Part shown: positions 34,194 to 43,576 of the stretch, one piece after another
Numbering within the stretch: the first letter of the stretch is position 1
How the letters are laid out: each line of letters begins with the position of its first letter
NCBI GenBank assembly: GCA_030550315.1
Contig: JAUQPP010000005.1
Span: forward strand, 1 to 56,395
Direction: 5' to 3'
Source of the DNA: Thermotogota bacterium
Lineage (GTDB): Bacteria > Thermotogota > Thermotogae > Thermotogales > Fervidobacteriaceae
Length of the DNA stretch: 56,395 nucleotides
Position numbers and translations under genes: made by a program
The notes under the pieces: model-generated
Databases searched by the model: none
Told to the model about the DNA's origin: nothing
What the model saw: the letters and a program-made list of their open reading frames with translations, nothing else

Positions 34194-35561
34194 ATGCCAG
34201 AAAGATTACCAATGTGGAAGAAGTGGATGTACGCACTAGGCCAACTGGGTTGGTCATTGGCGAGTTTTGCTGTGGGGAACACGCTTGTTTATTTCTATAT
34301 GCCCCCAGAAGGGGTTGAAATACCACAGTATATTCAGAGGGGAGCTGTTTTCCTTGGACTCACGATAATCGGTCTTGTGCTTGGCACTTCGAGGTTATTT
34401 GATGCTGTAACGGACCCCATCGTTGCCACACTTTCGGACAGAAGCAAGATGAAACTCGGGCGACGCAGGGGCTTTTTGGCCATCAGTGTTTTACCATTCG
34501 CTGTTTTCTCTTTCCTGCCGTTCTTCCCACCATCGCAAAACTACACTGTCAATACGATTTGGCTCTTTGTTACGGTCATAGCGTTCTACTGGTTTATGAC
34601 CATGTACGTAACCCCGTTTTTCGCTTGGATGAGCGAGCTAGGACACGACCCGAACGAAAGGCTTTTGTTAAGTACCCTAATCTCCGTGACTTGGGCCATT
34701 GGATACGTAGCAGGAACGCAGATTTATCTCTTTCAAACGCTACTTGAGAACACTGGTTTTAGTTCTGTGAGGGCCTTCCAACTTGTAACCGTAGCGTACG
34801 GTGTTGTTGGCTTTTTCCTGATGTTACTCCCGGTGATGTTCATAGACGAAAATAGGTACTGTGAAAAGCATTCGGTAAACGAGGGTGGCCTCGAAGCCAT
34901 AGTTAACGCGTTTAAGGATAAGAATTTTCTTGTGTTCGTGCTTCAAGACTTACTTTATTGGGTAGGGCTTACTGGAATAAGCTTAGGACTTGTTTACTAT
35001 GTCACTGTTCTCCTAAGGTTACCCAAAGAACAAGCCTCCAGCGTCCAGTTGATGATGTTCTTGCTTTCTTTCCTTTTCTACGTGCCCATAAACATATTAG
35101 CGCGTAAGATAGGTAAGAAGAAACTCCTGATGGTGGGATTCATCGTCTTTTCGGTAGACTTTGTATTTACTGCGTTGCTAGGACGCTTGCCTTTGTCTCC
35201 TCAGGTACAGAGCTACATCGTTGCGGTTCTTTCTTCCATTCCACTGGCCATCTTTGGCATACTACCTAACGCAATGGTGGCGGATATCGCAGAAGCCCAT
35301 GGGAGGGAGACTGGAAATTACAAAGCTGCAGTCTTCTTTGGTGCGAGGACTTTCATGCAGAAGATGGGACAAACGGTCGCCGGTTTGGTATACCCATCGA
35401 TATTCATTCTTGGAAGGAATGAAATCAACGAGTTCGGCTTAAGACTAAGTGCCGTTATATCACTCACTTTTATGGTGCTTGGTTATGTGCTCCTGATGTT
35501 TTACAATGAAACCAAAATCCTCAAAACTCTGGCTAACGAACTCACCGCTACTCGTGATTAA
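34194..35561 (+). CDS. GPH-type (MelB-like) sugar:cation symporter
   Basis: The 455-residue protein has about twelve hydrophobic helices and fits the glycoside-pentoside-hexuronide symporter group of the major facilitator superfamily. Signs are YALGQLGWSLASFAVGNTLVYFY, TSRLFDAVTDPIVATLSDRSK-type loop (split here: SRLFDAVTDPIVATLSDRSK), GRRRGFLAIS and ILPNAMVADIAEAHGRETG. It would import a sugar with Na+ or H+; the sugar is not evident. ATG at 34194 follows GGGGGAT; earlier in-frame starts lie within the operator/leader. The 3' end overlaps the convergent kinase gene by 14 nt. Confidence 0.87.
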   Translation: MPERLPMWKKWMYALGQLGWSLASFAVGNTLVYFYMPPEGVEIPQYIQRGAVFLGLTIIGLVLGTSRLFDAVTDPIVATLSDRSKMKLGRRRGFLAISVLPFAVFSFLPFFPPSQNYTVNTIWLFVTVIAFYWFMTMYVTPFFAWMSELGHDPNERLLLSTLISVTWAIGYVAGTQIYLFQTLLENTGFSSVRAFQLVTVAYGVVGFFLMLLPVMFIDENRYCEKHSVNEGGLEAIVNAFKDKNFLVFVLQDLLYWVGLTGISLGLVYYVTVLLRLPKEQASSVQLMMFLLSFLFYVPINILARKIGKKKLLMVGFIVFSVDFVFTALLGRLPLSPQVQSYIVAVLSSIPLAIFGILPNAMVADIAEAHGRETGNYKAAVFFGARTFMQKMGQTVAGLVYPSIFILGRNEINEFGLRLSAVISLTFMVLGYVLLMFYNETKILKTLANELTATRD

Positions 35562-36867
35562 GTGGGGCAGAAATGACGATCGTTATTCCCTTTCCAGGTT
35601 CGCTGTAAAGTTCGATGTCGCCATGAAGTACCTCCACAGCGAGTTGGTGAACAATGCTCAACCCTAGGCCCGTGCCATGTAGAGGATCTGTTGTAAAGAA
35701 TGGTTCGAAAGCACGGGCCTTTGTTTCTTTGTCCATTCCTTTGCCGTCATCTCTGTACTCCAGAATCAGTTTACCGCTTTTCTCGTACAACGAAATGTAT
35801 ATATTTCCTGGATTATCGTACTCAAAACCGTGTATCACAGAATTATCTATAAGATTCATGAGGATTTGAACCCACGCACCGGGAATTGTTCGGACGGTCA
35901 GATTGTCGGGGACGTTCACGTGGATCTGTACCTTGGTTTTTCTCAGCCTTGGATGCATCGTTCTAAGAACATCATCAATAAGGTCTTTAAGCTTTACCGT
36001 CGAGTGAACCTGTGTAACTTCCTGCATGGCGACCCTTTTTAAGCTTTGCACAAGTTGTTTTATCTTTTCAGAATTGCGCACGATAATGTCCAGCAGTTCC
36101 CTACAGGTGGCGATGAATTCTTCGAAGTCTTTTTCGGTGAGCTCATCATTGAGGTATTTCTCATGGATTCTTTCCAAACGCGTTAATAACTCCGTTGACG
36201 AGCCGTATATAACCCCCGTCGGTGTGTTAACATCGTGTGCAATGTTCACCATTAATTTTCCAAGCGCCGCCATCTTTTCGGAGTTTATCACCTTTTGCTG
36301 AGTTGCCTCAAGTTCGTTAAGTGTTAATTCCAGCTCGGCGTTCGCATCACTTAGTTCCTGAAGAGTGGATTTAAGCTTGCTGTTCTTTTCAAGATTGTCT
36401 ATAGCAAAATATGCTGAGGTTAAGAAAGATACGAAAACAACGGTGAGGAGTAAGAGAAAGGTAGTGGCACTGTAATAATAGTACCTAAAGTACACTTGCC
36501 CTGCAAAGAAATCTTTGTAGTAAATTGGAAACCTCTTCACACTTTTCTTCAAATTCATGAACTTTTCAATATTGGTGCTCAACCTCTCATCATGGGTCAC
36601 ATGCGCGAGCACTTCACCTTTATCATCAAGCACCAAGATCTCCAATATGTCATCTACGTAAATCATGTTCCTTATTGAGGCTTCTATCAATTCCTTGTTC
36701 AATGTCCAGACGGCGTGAGATAGAGTTTTTGAAAACGACTCGAGGGTAGTGTAAAGGTTGTTTTCCCAGTCGGTTAGATAAATCTTCGAGATTAAATAAA
36801 ATAAAACGATTAGCAAAATAAAGCTTATTATCTTCCAAGCGGAAAATGAACTCATCTTGGCGCTCAT
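35548..36867 (-). CDS. Sensor histidine kinase
   Basis: The 439-residue kinase has a helix at about 12-27, an extracytoplasmic region of about 105 residues, a second helix near 135-155, a coiled-coil linker (SDANAELELTLNELEATQQK) and the kinase core. The phospho-acceptor His is in NIAHDVNTPTGVI, with the N box NLIDNSVIHG, G1 DDGKGMD, F box FEPFFTT and G2 GTGLGLSI. No response regulator is encoded nearby. The gene immediately upstream encodes a tandem solute-binding protein, 69 nt away on the same strand, which is its likely sensory partner. ATG at 36867 follows GGAGAGGTGG. Confidence 0.93.
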   Translation of the reverse strand: MSAKMSSFSAWKIISFILLIVLFYLISKIYLTDWENNLYTTLESFSKTLSHAVWTLNKELIEASIRNMIYVDDILEILVLDDKGEVLAHVTHDERLSTNIEKFMNLKKSVKRFPIYYKDFFAGQVYFRYYYYSATTFLLLLTVVFVSFLTSAYFAIDNLEKNSKLKSTLQELSDANAELELTLNELEATQQKVINSEKMAALGKLMVNIAHDVNTPTGVIYGSSTELLTRLERIHEKYLNDELTEKDFEEFIATCRELLDIIVRNSEKIKQLVQSLKRVAMQEVTQVHSTVKLKDLIDDVLRTMHPRLRKTKVQIHVNVPDNLTVRTIPGAWVQILMNLIDNSVIHGFEYDNPGNIYISLYEKSGKLILEYRDDGKGMDKETKARAFEPFFTTDPLHGTGLGLSIVHQLAVEVLHGDIELYSEPGKGITIVISAPLNHE

Positions 36868-36936
36868 TCGCCCACCTCTCCACTGGTAACTTCATCAAGC
36901 GAAGGTGGAAAAACCATCTAGAGTCCGTTTAAATAG

Positions 36937-38358
36937 TTACCAGTTTACGATTCCGTATTTTCCGAGGACTGTGCTGTACTCACTCGAGGATTTGAATTTC
37001 TTTAGACCCTGTGAAAAGAGCTGGGAGAGGATTTTTCCATGAATGGTCTTACTAAAAGCTAGGTACTGCGGTCTTTTTTCCTTCGAAACAGGGATGAATG
37101 AAAGCTTTTGATTGTAACCGAGTTTCTCCACCCAGTAGAGCCCACTTCTGTAATCTGTTGCGAAAGCTCCAACTTTTCCTCTGTAAACCAACTTGATTCC
37201 TTGCTCATCAGAATCGACTTGCAACCGTGAACACTTGAACGTTTCGAATGTTCTATCATAGCCGTAGCCGTTGACAAAGGCGCAAATGAAATTGCGATTG
37301 TTTAGTAGGTCGTGGATGATCATCTCGTTCTCTTTTAAGTACCAGAAACCTTCCCTTGTAAAGCTCAAAGGTTCAGTGGAGTACTCGAGTATTTCTTCCC
37401 TTTCCGCTGTTTTCCAAACGGAAAAAATACCGTCAACGGTCTTTTGGACCATCATCTGAAGGGCTCTCGGTGGAGGTAGAACCTGTATTGAAACTACGAA
37501 TCCAAGGTTAATGAAAACCTTCTCGATTACCTCTACATCAACGCCGCGAACTTTGTTGTCTTCTAGGTAATGGTAAGGTGGCCAGTTGACAGTTACAAGT
37601 TCGACGAGGTTTCCCTGCTTAACGTAACGGTCAACACCATAAAAACTCAAAATACGCGTTACCTCATTCCGAGAAATTATACTTCTGAGAGCACTCTCCA
37701 CAGCTTGTACGATTTTGTCGGGCACATCTTTTGAAAAGAGAATGTAATGATAATACTTTTCGGCTATTAACGGTACGAGTTCGAAATTTTCGAACTTGGA
37801 AGCGTAGTATCCCAAGCTCAGACTTGTGTAGAAAATTGCGTCTATGGAACGTTTGGAAAGAGCATCCAGCGCTTCTATAATCGTGCTGTATGTAAACGTT
37901 TTGCCATGCGGAAAAATGCGTTCAACGTTAAGTGATGTAAGTGTGGAGCCTATTACACCAACTTTTGGGTTACTCTTGGTAAGAACTTGCGTTGCATTTC
38001 CTTTAAGCACGAGAAGAGCTTCATTAAGGCCGTAGAGTGGTACGCTTATGTACTTGTATTCCTTGACACGCTCTTCGTTCAATCCCAGTCCAACGAATAT
38101 CTGGATCTTTCCTTTTTTCAGATCCTCGAGTATCTCTGCGTTTGTTTTTGCCTTTAGATCGCGGTATACGATCCTTATCCTTTGTTTTGAAAGTTCTCTG
38201 TTGAGCGCCTCGACAATGTCACCGCAGATTCCCTTTACCGTTCCTTTTTCCACTATGTACTTTGGTTCAGCAGCTTGCACGTACGTATAGAGAACCGTCT
38301 GGGAAAACGCCACTTCCATGAGAAAGAAAGCAAAAATTACCAACGCTATTTTTTTCAA
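36937..38358 (-). CDS. Tandem family-3 solute-binding-domain protein
   Basis: The 473-residue exported protein (signal IALVIFAFFLMEVAFS) holds two family-3 extracellular solute-binding modules in series. The first runs from YVQAAEPKYIVEKGTVKGIC with DIVEALNREL to about residue 250. The second starts at LVTVNWPPYHYLEDNKVRG with DVEVIEKVF and ends at FSQGLKKFKSSSEY. Such Venus-flytrap pairs usually appear fused to sensor kinases; here the kinase is a separate downstream gene. No ABC permease is nearby, which argues for sensing over transport. TTG at 38358 follows AAGGAGGAA by about 6 nt. Confidence 0.85.
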   Translation of the reverse strand: MKKIALVIFAFFLMEVAFSQTVLYTYVQAAEPKYIVEKGTVKGICGDIVEALNRELSKQRIRIVYRDLKAKTNAEILEDLKKGKIQIFVGLGLNEERVKEYKYISVPLYGLNEALLVLKGNATQVLTKSNPKVGVIGSTLTSLNVERIFPHGKTFTYSTIIEALDALSKRSIDAIFYTSLSLGYYASKFENFELVPLIAEKYYHYILFSKDVPDKIVQAVESALRSIISRNEVTRILSFYGVDRYVKQGNLVELVTVNWPPYHYLEDNKVRGVDVEVIEKVFINLGFVVSIQVLPPPRALQMMVQKTVDGIFSVWKTAEREEILEYSTEPLSFTREGFWYLKENEMIIHDLLNNRNFICAFVNGYGYDRTFETFKCSRLQVDSDEQGIKLVYRGKVGAFATDYRSGLYWVEKLGYNQKLSFIPVSKEKRPQYLAFSKTIHGKILSQLFSQGLKKFKSSSEYSTVLGKYGIVNW

Positions 38359-38440
38359 AAGTATTCCTCCTTCACCCGTTTATCAAAATTTATTATACCA
38401 CCTTTCAACCACATTTAACAAGTCTCCCAAAATAATTTTA

Positions 38441-38478
38441 TTATCACTCTTGACAAAAGAGTGCTAATATAGTATAAT
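38441..38478 (+). promoter_or_regulatory. dnaK promoter with CIRCE operator
   Basis: TTATCACTC (38441-38449), a 9-nt spacer, and GAGTGCTAA (38459-38467) form a CIRCE element with one mismatch to TTAGCACTC-N9-GAGTGCTAA, the HrcA repressor site. The spacer contains TTGACA (38450-38455), which with TATAAT (38473-38478) at 17 nt makes a near-consensus promoter, so HrcA binding would cover the -35. Confidence 0.93.
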
Positions 38479-38548
38479 GAAACCGTGAGGACTGATGAAA
38501 ATCTTTTAAGGATAAAAGGGTAAAAAATAAAGTGTGGAGGTGAGATTC

Positions 38549-40339
38549 ATGGCTAAAAAGGAGTTTGTAGTTGGTATTGACCTGGGTACGACAAACTCTG
38601 TGATTGCTTGGATGAAGCCCGATGGAACTATCGAGGTCGTTCCGAACGCGGAAGGTAGTAGGACGACACCGTCCGTCGTTTCGTTCACCAAAACTGGCGA
38701 GGTTATCGTTGGTGAGCCAGCTAAGAGGCAGTTGATACTTAACCCAGATAGAACGATAAAGTCCATCAAAAGAAAGATGGGAAGCGACTACAAGGTGAGG
38801 ATCGATGATAAGGAGTACACTCCACAACAGATCAGTGCATTCATACTCAAAAAGCTCAAAAAAGATGCCGAAGAGTACCTCGGTGGTGAGATTAAAAAGG
38901 CGGTCATTACTTGTCCAGCTTATTTCAATGATGCTCAACGACAAGCCACCAAAGAGGCTGGTATCATAGCAGGTCTTGAGGTTCTCAGGATTATCAACGA
39001 GCCGACGGCTGCGGCTTTGGCTTATGGACTCGATAAGATGGAAGGCGAGCGTAAGGTTCTTGTTTATGACCTCGGTGGTGGTACGTTTGACGTATCAATT
39101 CTCGAAATCGGTGGTGGTGTCATCCAAGTCATTGCAACTAGTGGTAACAACCACCTTGGTGGTGACGATTTCGACCAAAGAATCATAGATTTCCTCGCAG
39201 AGGAATTCAAAAAGCAGTACGGTGTAGACCTGAGAAACGACAGGCAGGCACTTCAGAGACTAAGAGACGCGGCGGAGAAGGCGAAGATCGAGCTTTCATC
39301 GAAGCTTGAAACGGATATCAGCTTACCATATATTACGGCAACGGCCGAGGGACCACTCCACCTGGAGATGAAACTCACGAGGGCAATGTTTGAATCACTC
39401 ACAAGGGACCTTGTTGAGAAGACTAGGGAACCAATAGAAAGGGCTCTTAGTGATGCTAAGCTTAGACCACAAGACATTGATGAGATCATCCTTGTTGGTG
39501 GAATGACCAGAGTACCGATGGTTCAGAGATTCATAAGGGACATCTTTGGTAAAGAGCCGAACAAGAGTGTTAACCCTGACGAAGCGGTTGCAATAGGTGC
39601 AGCAATCCAGGCGGCAATCCTTGCCGGTACCGAAGGCGCAAAAGATAAGGACGTTGTACTTGTTGACGTTACACCCCTTACGCTCGGTGTTGAAGTTAAA
39701 GGTGGATTAATGGAGCCAATTATTCCGAGAAACACCACTATACCGGTTAGAAAGAGCAAGATTTTCACCACCGCAGAGGATGGTCAAACCGAGGTCGAAG
39801 TCAGGGTCTATCAAGGTGAACGCGCGATGGCACGAGACAACATATTCCTCGGTAGCTTTAGGCTCATTGGTATTCCACCAGCACCACGTGGAGTTCCTCA
39901 GATCGAAGTCACGTTTGACATAGACAGCGACGGTATTGTGCATGTATCCGCGAAAGAGTTGAGCACCGGTAAAGAACAGTCGATGGTCGTTACTGGTAGG
40001 CATCAGCTAAGTAGCGAAGAAATTGAGAGAATGATACGCGAGGCACAGATGTACGAGGAACAAGATAAGAGAAAGAGGGAAGAGGTCGAACTCAAAAACC
40101 GTGCCGACGACCTTGCTTACCATATCGACAAGGTGCTCAAGGAAAACGGCGACAAAGTTCCAGCCGACATCAAGACCAGGCTCGAAGACCTCATCAGAGA
40201 TTTGAGAGATGCAATAAACAAGGACGATATCGCACGCGTGAAGATCCTCTACGACGATCTCCAGAGGGAAAGTCTCAAGATAGGTGAATACCTGTACAAA
40301 CAACAAGCGCAAGGTGGAACTAGTGGGGAAACAATGTAG
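38549..40339 (+). CDS. dnaK: Molecular chaperone DnaK (Hsp70)
   Basis: The 596-residue chaperone has the ATPase signatures [30 protein letters not shown] and [13 protein letters not shown], plus [15 protein letters not shown], and a substrate-binding domain starting near [15 protein letters not shown]. The C-terminal lid is complete and ends in a short Gly/Gln tail ([12 protein letters not shown]). It helps folding together with DnaJ and GrpE, whose genes are not in the window. ATG at 38549 has GGAGGTGA 4-5 nt upstream; the GTG at 38534 overlaps this site. It is transcribed alone from a CIRCE-controlled promoter to a terminator. Confidence 0.98.
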   Translation: MAKKEFVVGIDLGTTNSVIAWMKPDGTIEVVPNAEGSRTTPSVVSFTKTGEVIVGEPAKRQLILNPDRTIKSIKRKMGSDYKVRIDDKEYTPQQISAFILKKLKKDAEEYLGGEIKKAVITCPAYFNDAQRQATKEAGIIAGLEVLRIINEPTAAALAYGLDKMEGERKVLVYDLGGGTFDVSILEIGGGVIQVIATSGNNHLGGDDFDQRIIDFLAEEFKKQYGVDLRNDRQALQRLRDAAEKAKIELSSKLETDISLPYITATAEGPLHLEMKLTRAMFESLTRDLVEKTREPIERALSDAKLRPQDIDEIILVGGMTRVPMVQRFIRDIFGKEPNKSVNPDEAVAIGAAIQAAILAGTEGAKDKDVVLVDVTPLTLGVEVKGGLMEPIIPRNTTIPVRKSKIFTTAEDGQTEVEVRVYQGERAMARDNIFLGSFRLIGIPPAPRGVPQIEVTFDIDSDGIVHVSAKELSTGKEQSMVVTGRHQLSSEEIERMIREAQMYEEQDKRKREEVELKNRADDLAYHIDKVLKENGDKVPADIKTRLEDLIRDLRDAINKDDIARVKILYDDLQRESLKIGEYLYKQQAQGGTSGETM

Positions 40340-40361
40340 AAAGATAAATTGCAAAAAGAAA

Positions 40362-40396
40362 AAAGGTGGTCGATAAAATCGACCACCTTTACTTTT
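40362..40396. terminator. Bidirectional terminator between dnaK and TPR gene
   Basis: A perfect 13-bp stem, AAAGGTGGTCGAT (40362-40374) with ATCGACCACCTTT (40378-40390), has an AAA loop and is followed by ACTTTTT; on the minus strand it is followed by TTTTTCTTTTT. It overlaps the TAA stop of the convergent TPR gene. Confidence 0.93.
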
Positions 40397-41963
40397 TCGT
40401 TAACTCCAGGAAAAATTTACCTATGGTCTTTAGGGTAGTGCATGAAATGCTTTCCAGCTCATCATCAGTCGGGGTGTATCCGATCAGTTTTACTAAGTTC
40501 AAGATTAACTCGTCATATCTGTTGCTTTCCTCTTCAAAGAAATCATCTAATGGTTTTTCCGTTAACGAAGCTAATGCGCGAGAAAAGTTAAAATGAAGTT
40601 CTTCAAGTTCCGGCACCACGCTTTCAATGAAGTCATCAATATCTCTTCCTTTCGAAAGTATAAACTGATACAACCTAAGTAGTGTGGTACTGCAGGCCAA
40701 TGCGAGACCTGCACCGTAGGTTGCTATTGTAGCTAAGGTTGTGTTCTTTTCCATCATGATAGGATCCGTACCTGCAATGTACATAGCGGCTAAAACATAC
40801 GGAATCCAAGTCAAGTCTGGTTCTTGATTGTCCATGCTCTTTGGCGTAAGACCGAGCTCTTCAGCAAATTTATCAACAAGCAAGTTTCCCTCGTCATCGG
40901 TTGTTTTCAATATGACTTCAAGAGCCTCGGGGAACGGAAATTCTACATGTTCGAGAACCCTTTCCGCATCTTTAAGTTCGTTTACAAAGTCTTCTTCAAA
41001 GGACTTTTTACCAACGAAGTATTGTATTCGTTCGTAATTTTCCCTGAAATCATCCTGGACTTTCTGGAAGGTTTCGTAAGCCTCTTCGTAGAGTCCAAGT
41101 CTACGCTGAATGATTCCCAGTTCATTGAGAACCTCTGGAACAGGGTATTCTTTCGACAACTCGAGCAACAGCCCGTAAGCTTCGAAATGTTTGCCAAGCT
41201 TCATGAGTGTGTAAGAAAGATTGTAAATAATCTCCGGCTTCTTGGATAATTTTAGTCCCTCTTTGAAGATTTTCTCGGCTTTCTCGTGTTGTTGCCGGAT
41301 GTTGTACACCACGCCAAGTCTTAGGTAGACCTCAGGAATCGGTTGGAGATTGAATCCTTCAAGATGAGCACCTTTGAACTTCTGGATTACCATGTTGTAA
41401 ACGATCTCGGCGTCGTCGAGTTGGCCGAGTTCGGTATAAATATCTCCGATCTTCATCAACGGCAACAAAAACTCAGGGTTCAATTCGTAAGCCCGCTTGT
41501 AATATTCAAGAGCTTCATCGTAGTCCTTTCTTGCAAATAACACATTGCCCAATTCGTAGTGTGCAAGAGAAAATGTTGGATTCAGTGTGATAGCTTGCTT
41601 GAACTCAATCTCCGCAAGCTCGTAATTGCTTAATTTTGCTTGGAGCAGGGCGTTATAGAAATGGAATCTGTAGTCATAGGTCAAAGCCTTAGCTTTGTTC
41701 AGGTACTCTCCAGCCATAGTGTATTCAGCTTTGTTGATGAGGTCTTTGAATTTTTCGTAATAAAAGAAAACAAGATAAGACTTCCAGTAGTCATCCGGTG
41801 TGACCTCGTACTGTGCTTCGAGGCCGCGAAGTATCACATCCAATGGAATGTTGTTTTGGTCAGTTATCAACAGAAGGTCTTCAGCGAGTACAGGAAGCTT
41901 GACTGGAAGATTGAGTGATTTCGCCACTTCAGGTCTCAGTGGCAAGTAAACTATTGCTTTCAC
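40389..41963 (-). CDS. Tetratricopeptide-repeat protein
   Basis: The 524-residue protein has several TPR units, the clearest being FYNALLQAKLSNYELAEIEF, AHYELGNVLFARKDYDEALE, PLMKIGDIYTELGQLDDAEI and VYLRLGVVYNIRQQHEKAEK (about residues 100-260), with further weaker repeats to about 330. TPR arrays bind partner proteins. The last 180 residues are not recognised and include a moderately hydrophobic stretch (WIPYVLAAMYIAGTDP and ATYGAGLALACSTTLLRL). No signal peptide is seen, so it is probably cytoplasmic. GTG at 41963 follows AAGGGGAG. An extended -10 promoter lies just upstream. Confidence 0.85.
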   Translation of the reverse strand: MKAIVYLPLRPEVAKSLNLPVKLPVLAEDLLLITDQNNIPLDVILRGLEAQYEVTPDDYWKSYLVFFYYEKFKDLINKAEYTMAGEYLNKAKALTYDYRFHFYNALLQAKLSNYELAEIEFKQAITLNPTFSLAHYELGNVLFARKDYDEALEYYKRAYELNPEFLLPLMKIGDIYTELGQLDDAEIVYNMVIQKFKGAHLEGFNLQPIPEVYLRLGVVYNIRQQHEKAEKIFKEGLKLSKKPEIIYNLSYTLMKLGKHFEAYGLLLELSKEYPVPEVLNELGIIQRRLGLYEEAYETFQKVQDDFRENYERIQYFVGKKSFEEDFVNELKDAERVLEHVEFPFPEALEVILKTTDDEGNLLVDKFAEELGLTPKSMDNQEPDLTWIPYVLAAMYIAGTDPIMMEKNTTLATIATYGAGLALACSTTLLRLYQFILSKGRDIDDFIESVVPELEELHFNFSRALASLTEKPLDDFFEEESNRYDELILNLVKLIGYTPTDDELESISCTTLKTIGKFFLELTKK

Positions 41964-42009
41964 CGCGTTTCTCCCCTTTGTTTGAAATTTTATAGACTTG
42001 TCCAGGTCG

Positions 42010-42018
42010 ATTATACCA
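42010..42018 (-). promoter_or_regulatory. Extended -10 promoter of the TPR gene
   Basis: On the minus strand TGG plus TATAAT (42018-42010) matches TGnTATAAT, about 47 nt before the GTG start. The -35 region (CAATCC at 17 nt) is poor. It abuts the end of znuB, so the TPR gene is separately transcribed. Confidence 0.6.
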
Positions 42019-42021
42019 TAC

Positions 42022-42828
42022 TTAACATCGCCGGATTGCTAGTGAAAAAATCAAGCTCAAGAAGGATAGTAAAACGATGGTAGGTCCCGGTGGTAGGTCA
42101 AGGTAGTAAGCGATAAGAAAACCGAAAACGGAATTTATTACGTTGAATATCACGGATCTCATGATAGAATTTTGAAAACTACGTGCACAACTTTTGGCGA
42201 AAACCCCAGGAATGACGAGAAATGCTCCCATCACGACGACACCAGCCACTTTCAACGTTGCGACAACGGTGAAGGAAATTAGTATAAACACAAGCAACTT
42301 GATTCTTTTGACATTCACACCGTAGAAACTCGCCATTTCTTCGTCGAAAATCCAGTAGGCAATTTCGTATCTGAGGTTGTAAGAAATAAGGGCCGTGGCG
42401 ATAGCTGTCAGAAGAATTAAAAGAATATCCTGCTTTGTTACAAGAAGTAAGTTACCGAAAAGGTAAGACGTCACATCTGTGGTGTACCTGTCGGTCTTGG
42501 AAAATAGTACAACACCAACAGACATGAAGACTGGTAATAAAAGTCCTATGGCTGTGCTTTCAGACACGAATTTTTCCTTGTTCAGTTGGTAAATCAAAAA
42601 GGCAAAAAGGAATGTGGCCAAAAATGCTCCCGTCAAAACGTCAAAATTCAGCAACACGGAGAGAGCTACACCAGCAAAGATTGCGTGTGCAAGCCCATCA
42701 CCTATGAATTCCATCCTCTTGTACACAATCACGGGAGATACAATTCCGGAAAGAGTGGAACTAAGTACGACTATCATCAGTGCGTTTCTCAGAAATTCGT
42801 ACTTTACCAAATCCTTAAGAAACCCCAT
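42022..42828 (-). CDS. znuB: Zinc/metal ABC transporter permease (ABC-3 family)
   Basis: The 268-residue membrane protein is a metal-type ABC permease with seven or eight helices. Family marks are VIVYKRMEFIGDGLAHAIFAGVAL near the N-terminus (around residues 33-56), LFGNLLLVTKQDI, the DEEMASFYGVNV region and KVAGVVVMGAFLVIPG. It forms the pore for the znuA/znuC system. ATG at 42828 was chosen for its GGGGAG site; ATG at 42867 would overlap znuC by 14 nt but has no ribosome site. It is the last gene of the zur-znuA-znuC-znuB group. Confidence 0.9.
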   Translation of the reverse strand: MGFLKDLVKYEFLRNALMIVVLSSTLSGIVSPVIVYKRMEFIGDGLAHAIFAGVALSVLLNFDVLTGAFLATFLFAFLIYQLNKEKFVSESTAIGLLLPVFMSVGVVLFSKTDRYTTDVTSYLFGNLLLVTKQDILLILLTAIATALISYNLRYEIAYWIFDEEMASFYGVNVKRIKLLVFILISFTVVATLKVAGVVVMGAFLVIPGVFAKSCARSFQNSIMRSVIFNVINSVFGFLIAYYLDLPPGPTIVLLSFLSLIFSLAIRRC

Positions 42829-42853
42829 TCGTTTCTCAACTCCCCAAGCTGCT

Positions 42854-43570
42854 TCAATGAGTTCCATGTTCTATTTCGAAGTGATCATCGGACCTGATCC
42901 AAATATCGAATTCACCGAAAAGCTTCTTGACTTCTAACGGAGATATCTCTTTCGATGGACCATGGCAGTGCAGGGTTTTGTTCAAGCACATGATCGTTGT
43001 GCACTTCTTGAATATAAGGCCGATGTCGTGGCTAACCATTACTATTGTCACGCCACGCGTTTCTCGAAGTTCGTCTATGAGCTCGTAAAATTTCGCTTTT
43101 CCCATCTCGTCTATTCCCGACTCCGGTTCATCAAGGAGAAGTATATCAGGTTGCGATACGATAGCCCTTGCCAAAGCGATCCTCTGAAATTGCCCACCGG
43201 AGAGCTGGCCTACCAATTTGTGACCAAATCCCTTCATACCAACACTTTCTAGTGCTTTTTCGACTTTCTCCTTCCACTTATGCTCTTTCCTAACTGGTAG
43301 CTTCACAAATTCGTACACCGTTAGAGGAAACTCCCTGTTGAAAGTAGGCAGCTGCGGAACGTAGCCGACGGAACCGTAAATTTCAACGAGCCCGCTGTAA
43401 GGTACTCGGCCAAGGATGGCACGTATGAGCGTAGACTTCCCCGCCCCGTTCGGACCTATTATACCAACGAACTCACCTTTGGTTACACTGAAAGAAATGT
43501 CTTTGAGCACATCAACTTCTCCAAGCTTGACTGTTAGATCCTCAACTTTCAATACGACTTCCCGAGTCAT
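42854..43570 (-). CDS. znuC: Zinc/metal ABC transporter ATPase
   Basis: The 238-residue ATPase has Walker A GPNGAGKST, the Q-loop VGYVPQLPTF, signature LSGGQFQRIALARAI, Walker B ILLLDEPESGID and switch His in MVSHDIGLIF. This matches the ZnuC/MntA branch. ATG at 43570 lies 6 nt after the znuA stop, with GAAAAGGA directly upstream; the two genes are tightly coupled. The metal assignment comes from the neighbouring binding protein and Fur-family regulator. Confidence 0.92.
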   Translation of the reverse strand: MTREVVLKVEDLTVKLGEVDVLKDISFSVTKGEFVGIIGPNGAGKSTLIRAILGRVPYSGLVEIYGSVGYVPQLPTFNREFPLTVYEFVKLPVRKEHKWKEKVEKALESVGMKGFGHKLVGQLSGGQFQRIALARAIVSQPDILLLDEPESGIDEMGKAKFYELIDELRETRGVTIVMVSHDIGLIFKKCTTIMCLNKTLHCHGPSKEISPLEVKKLFGEFDIWIRSDDHFEIEHGTH

Positions 43571-43576
43571 TCCTTT

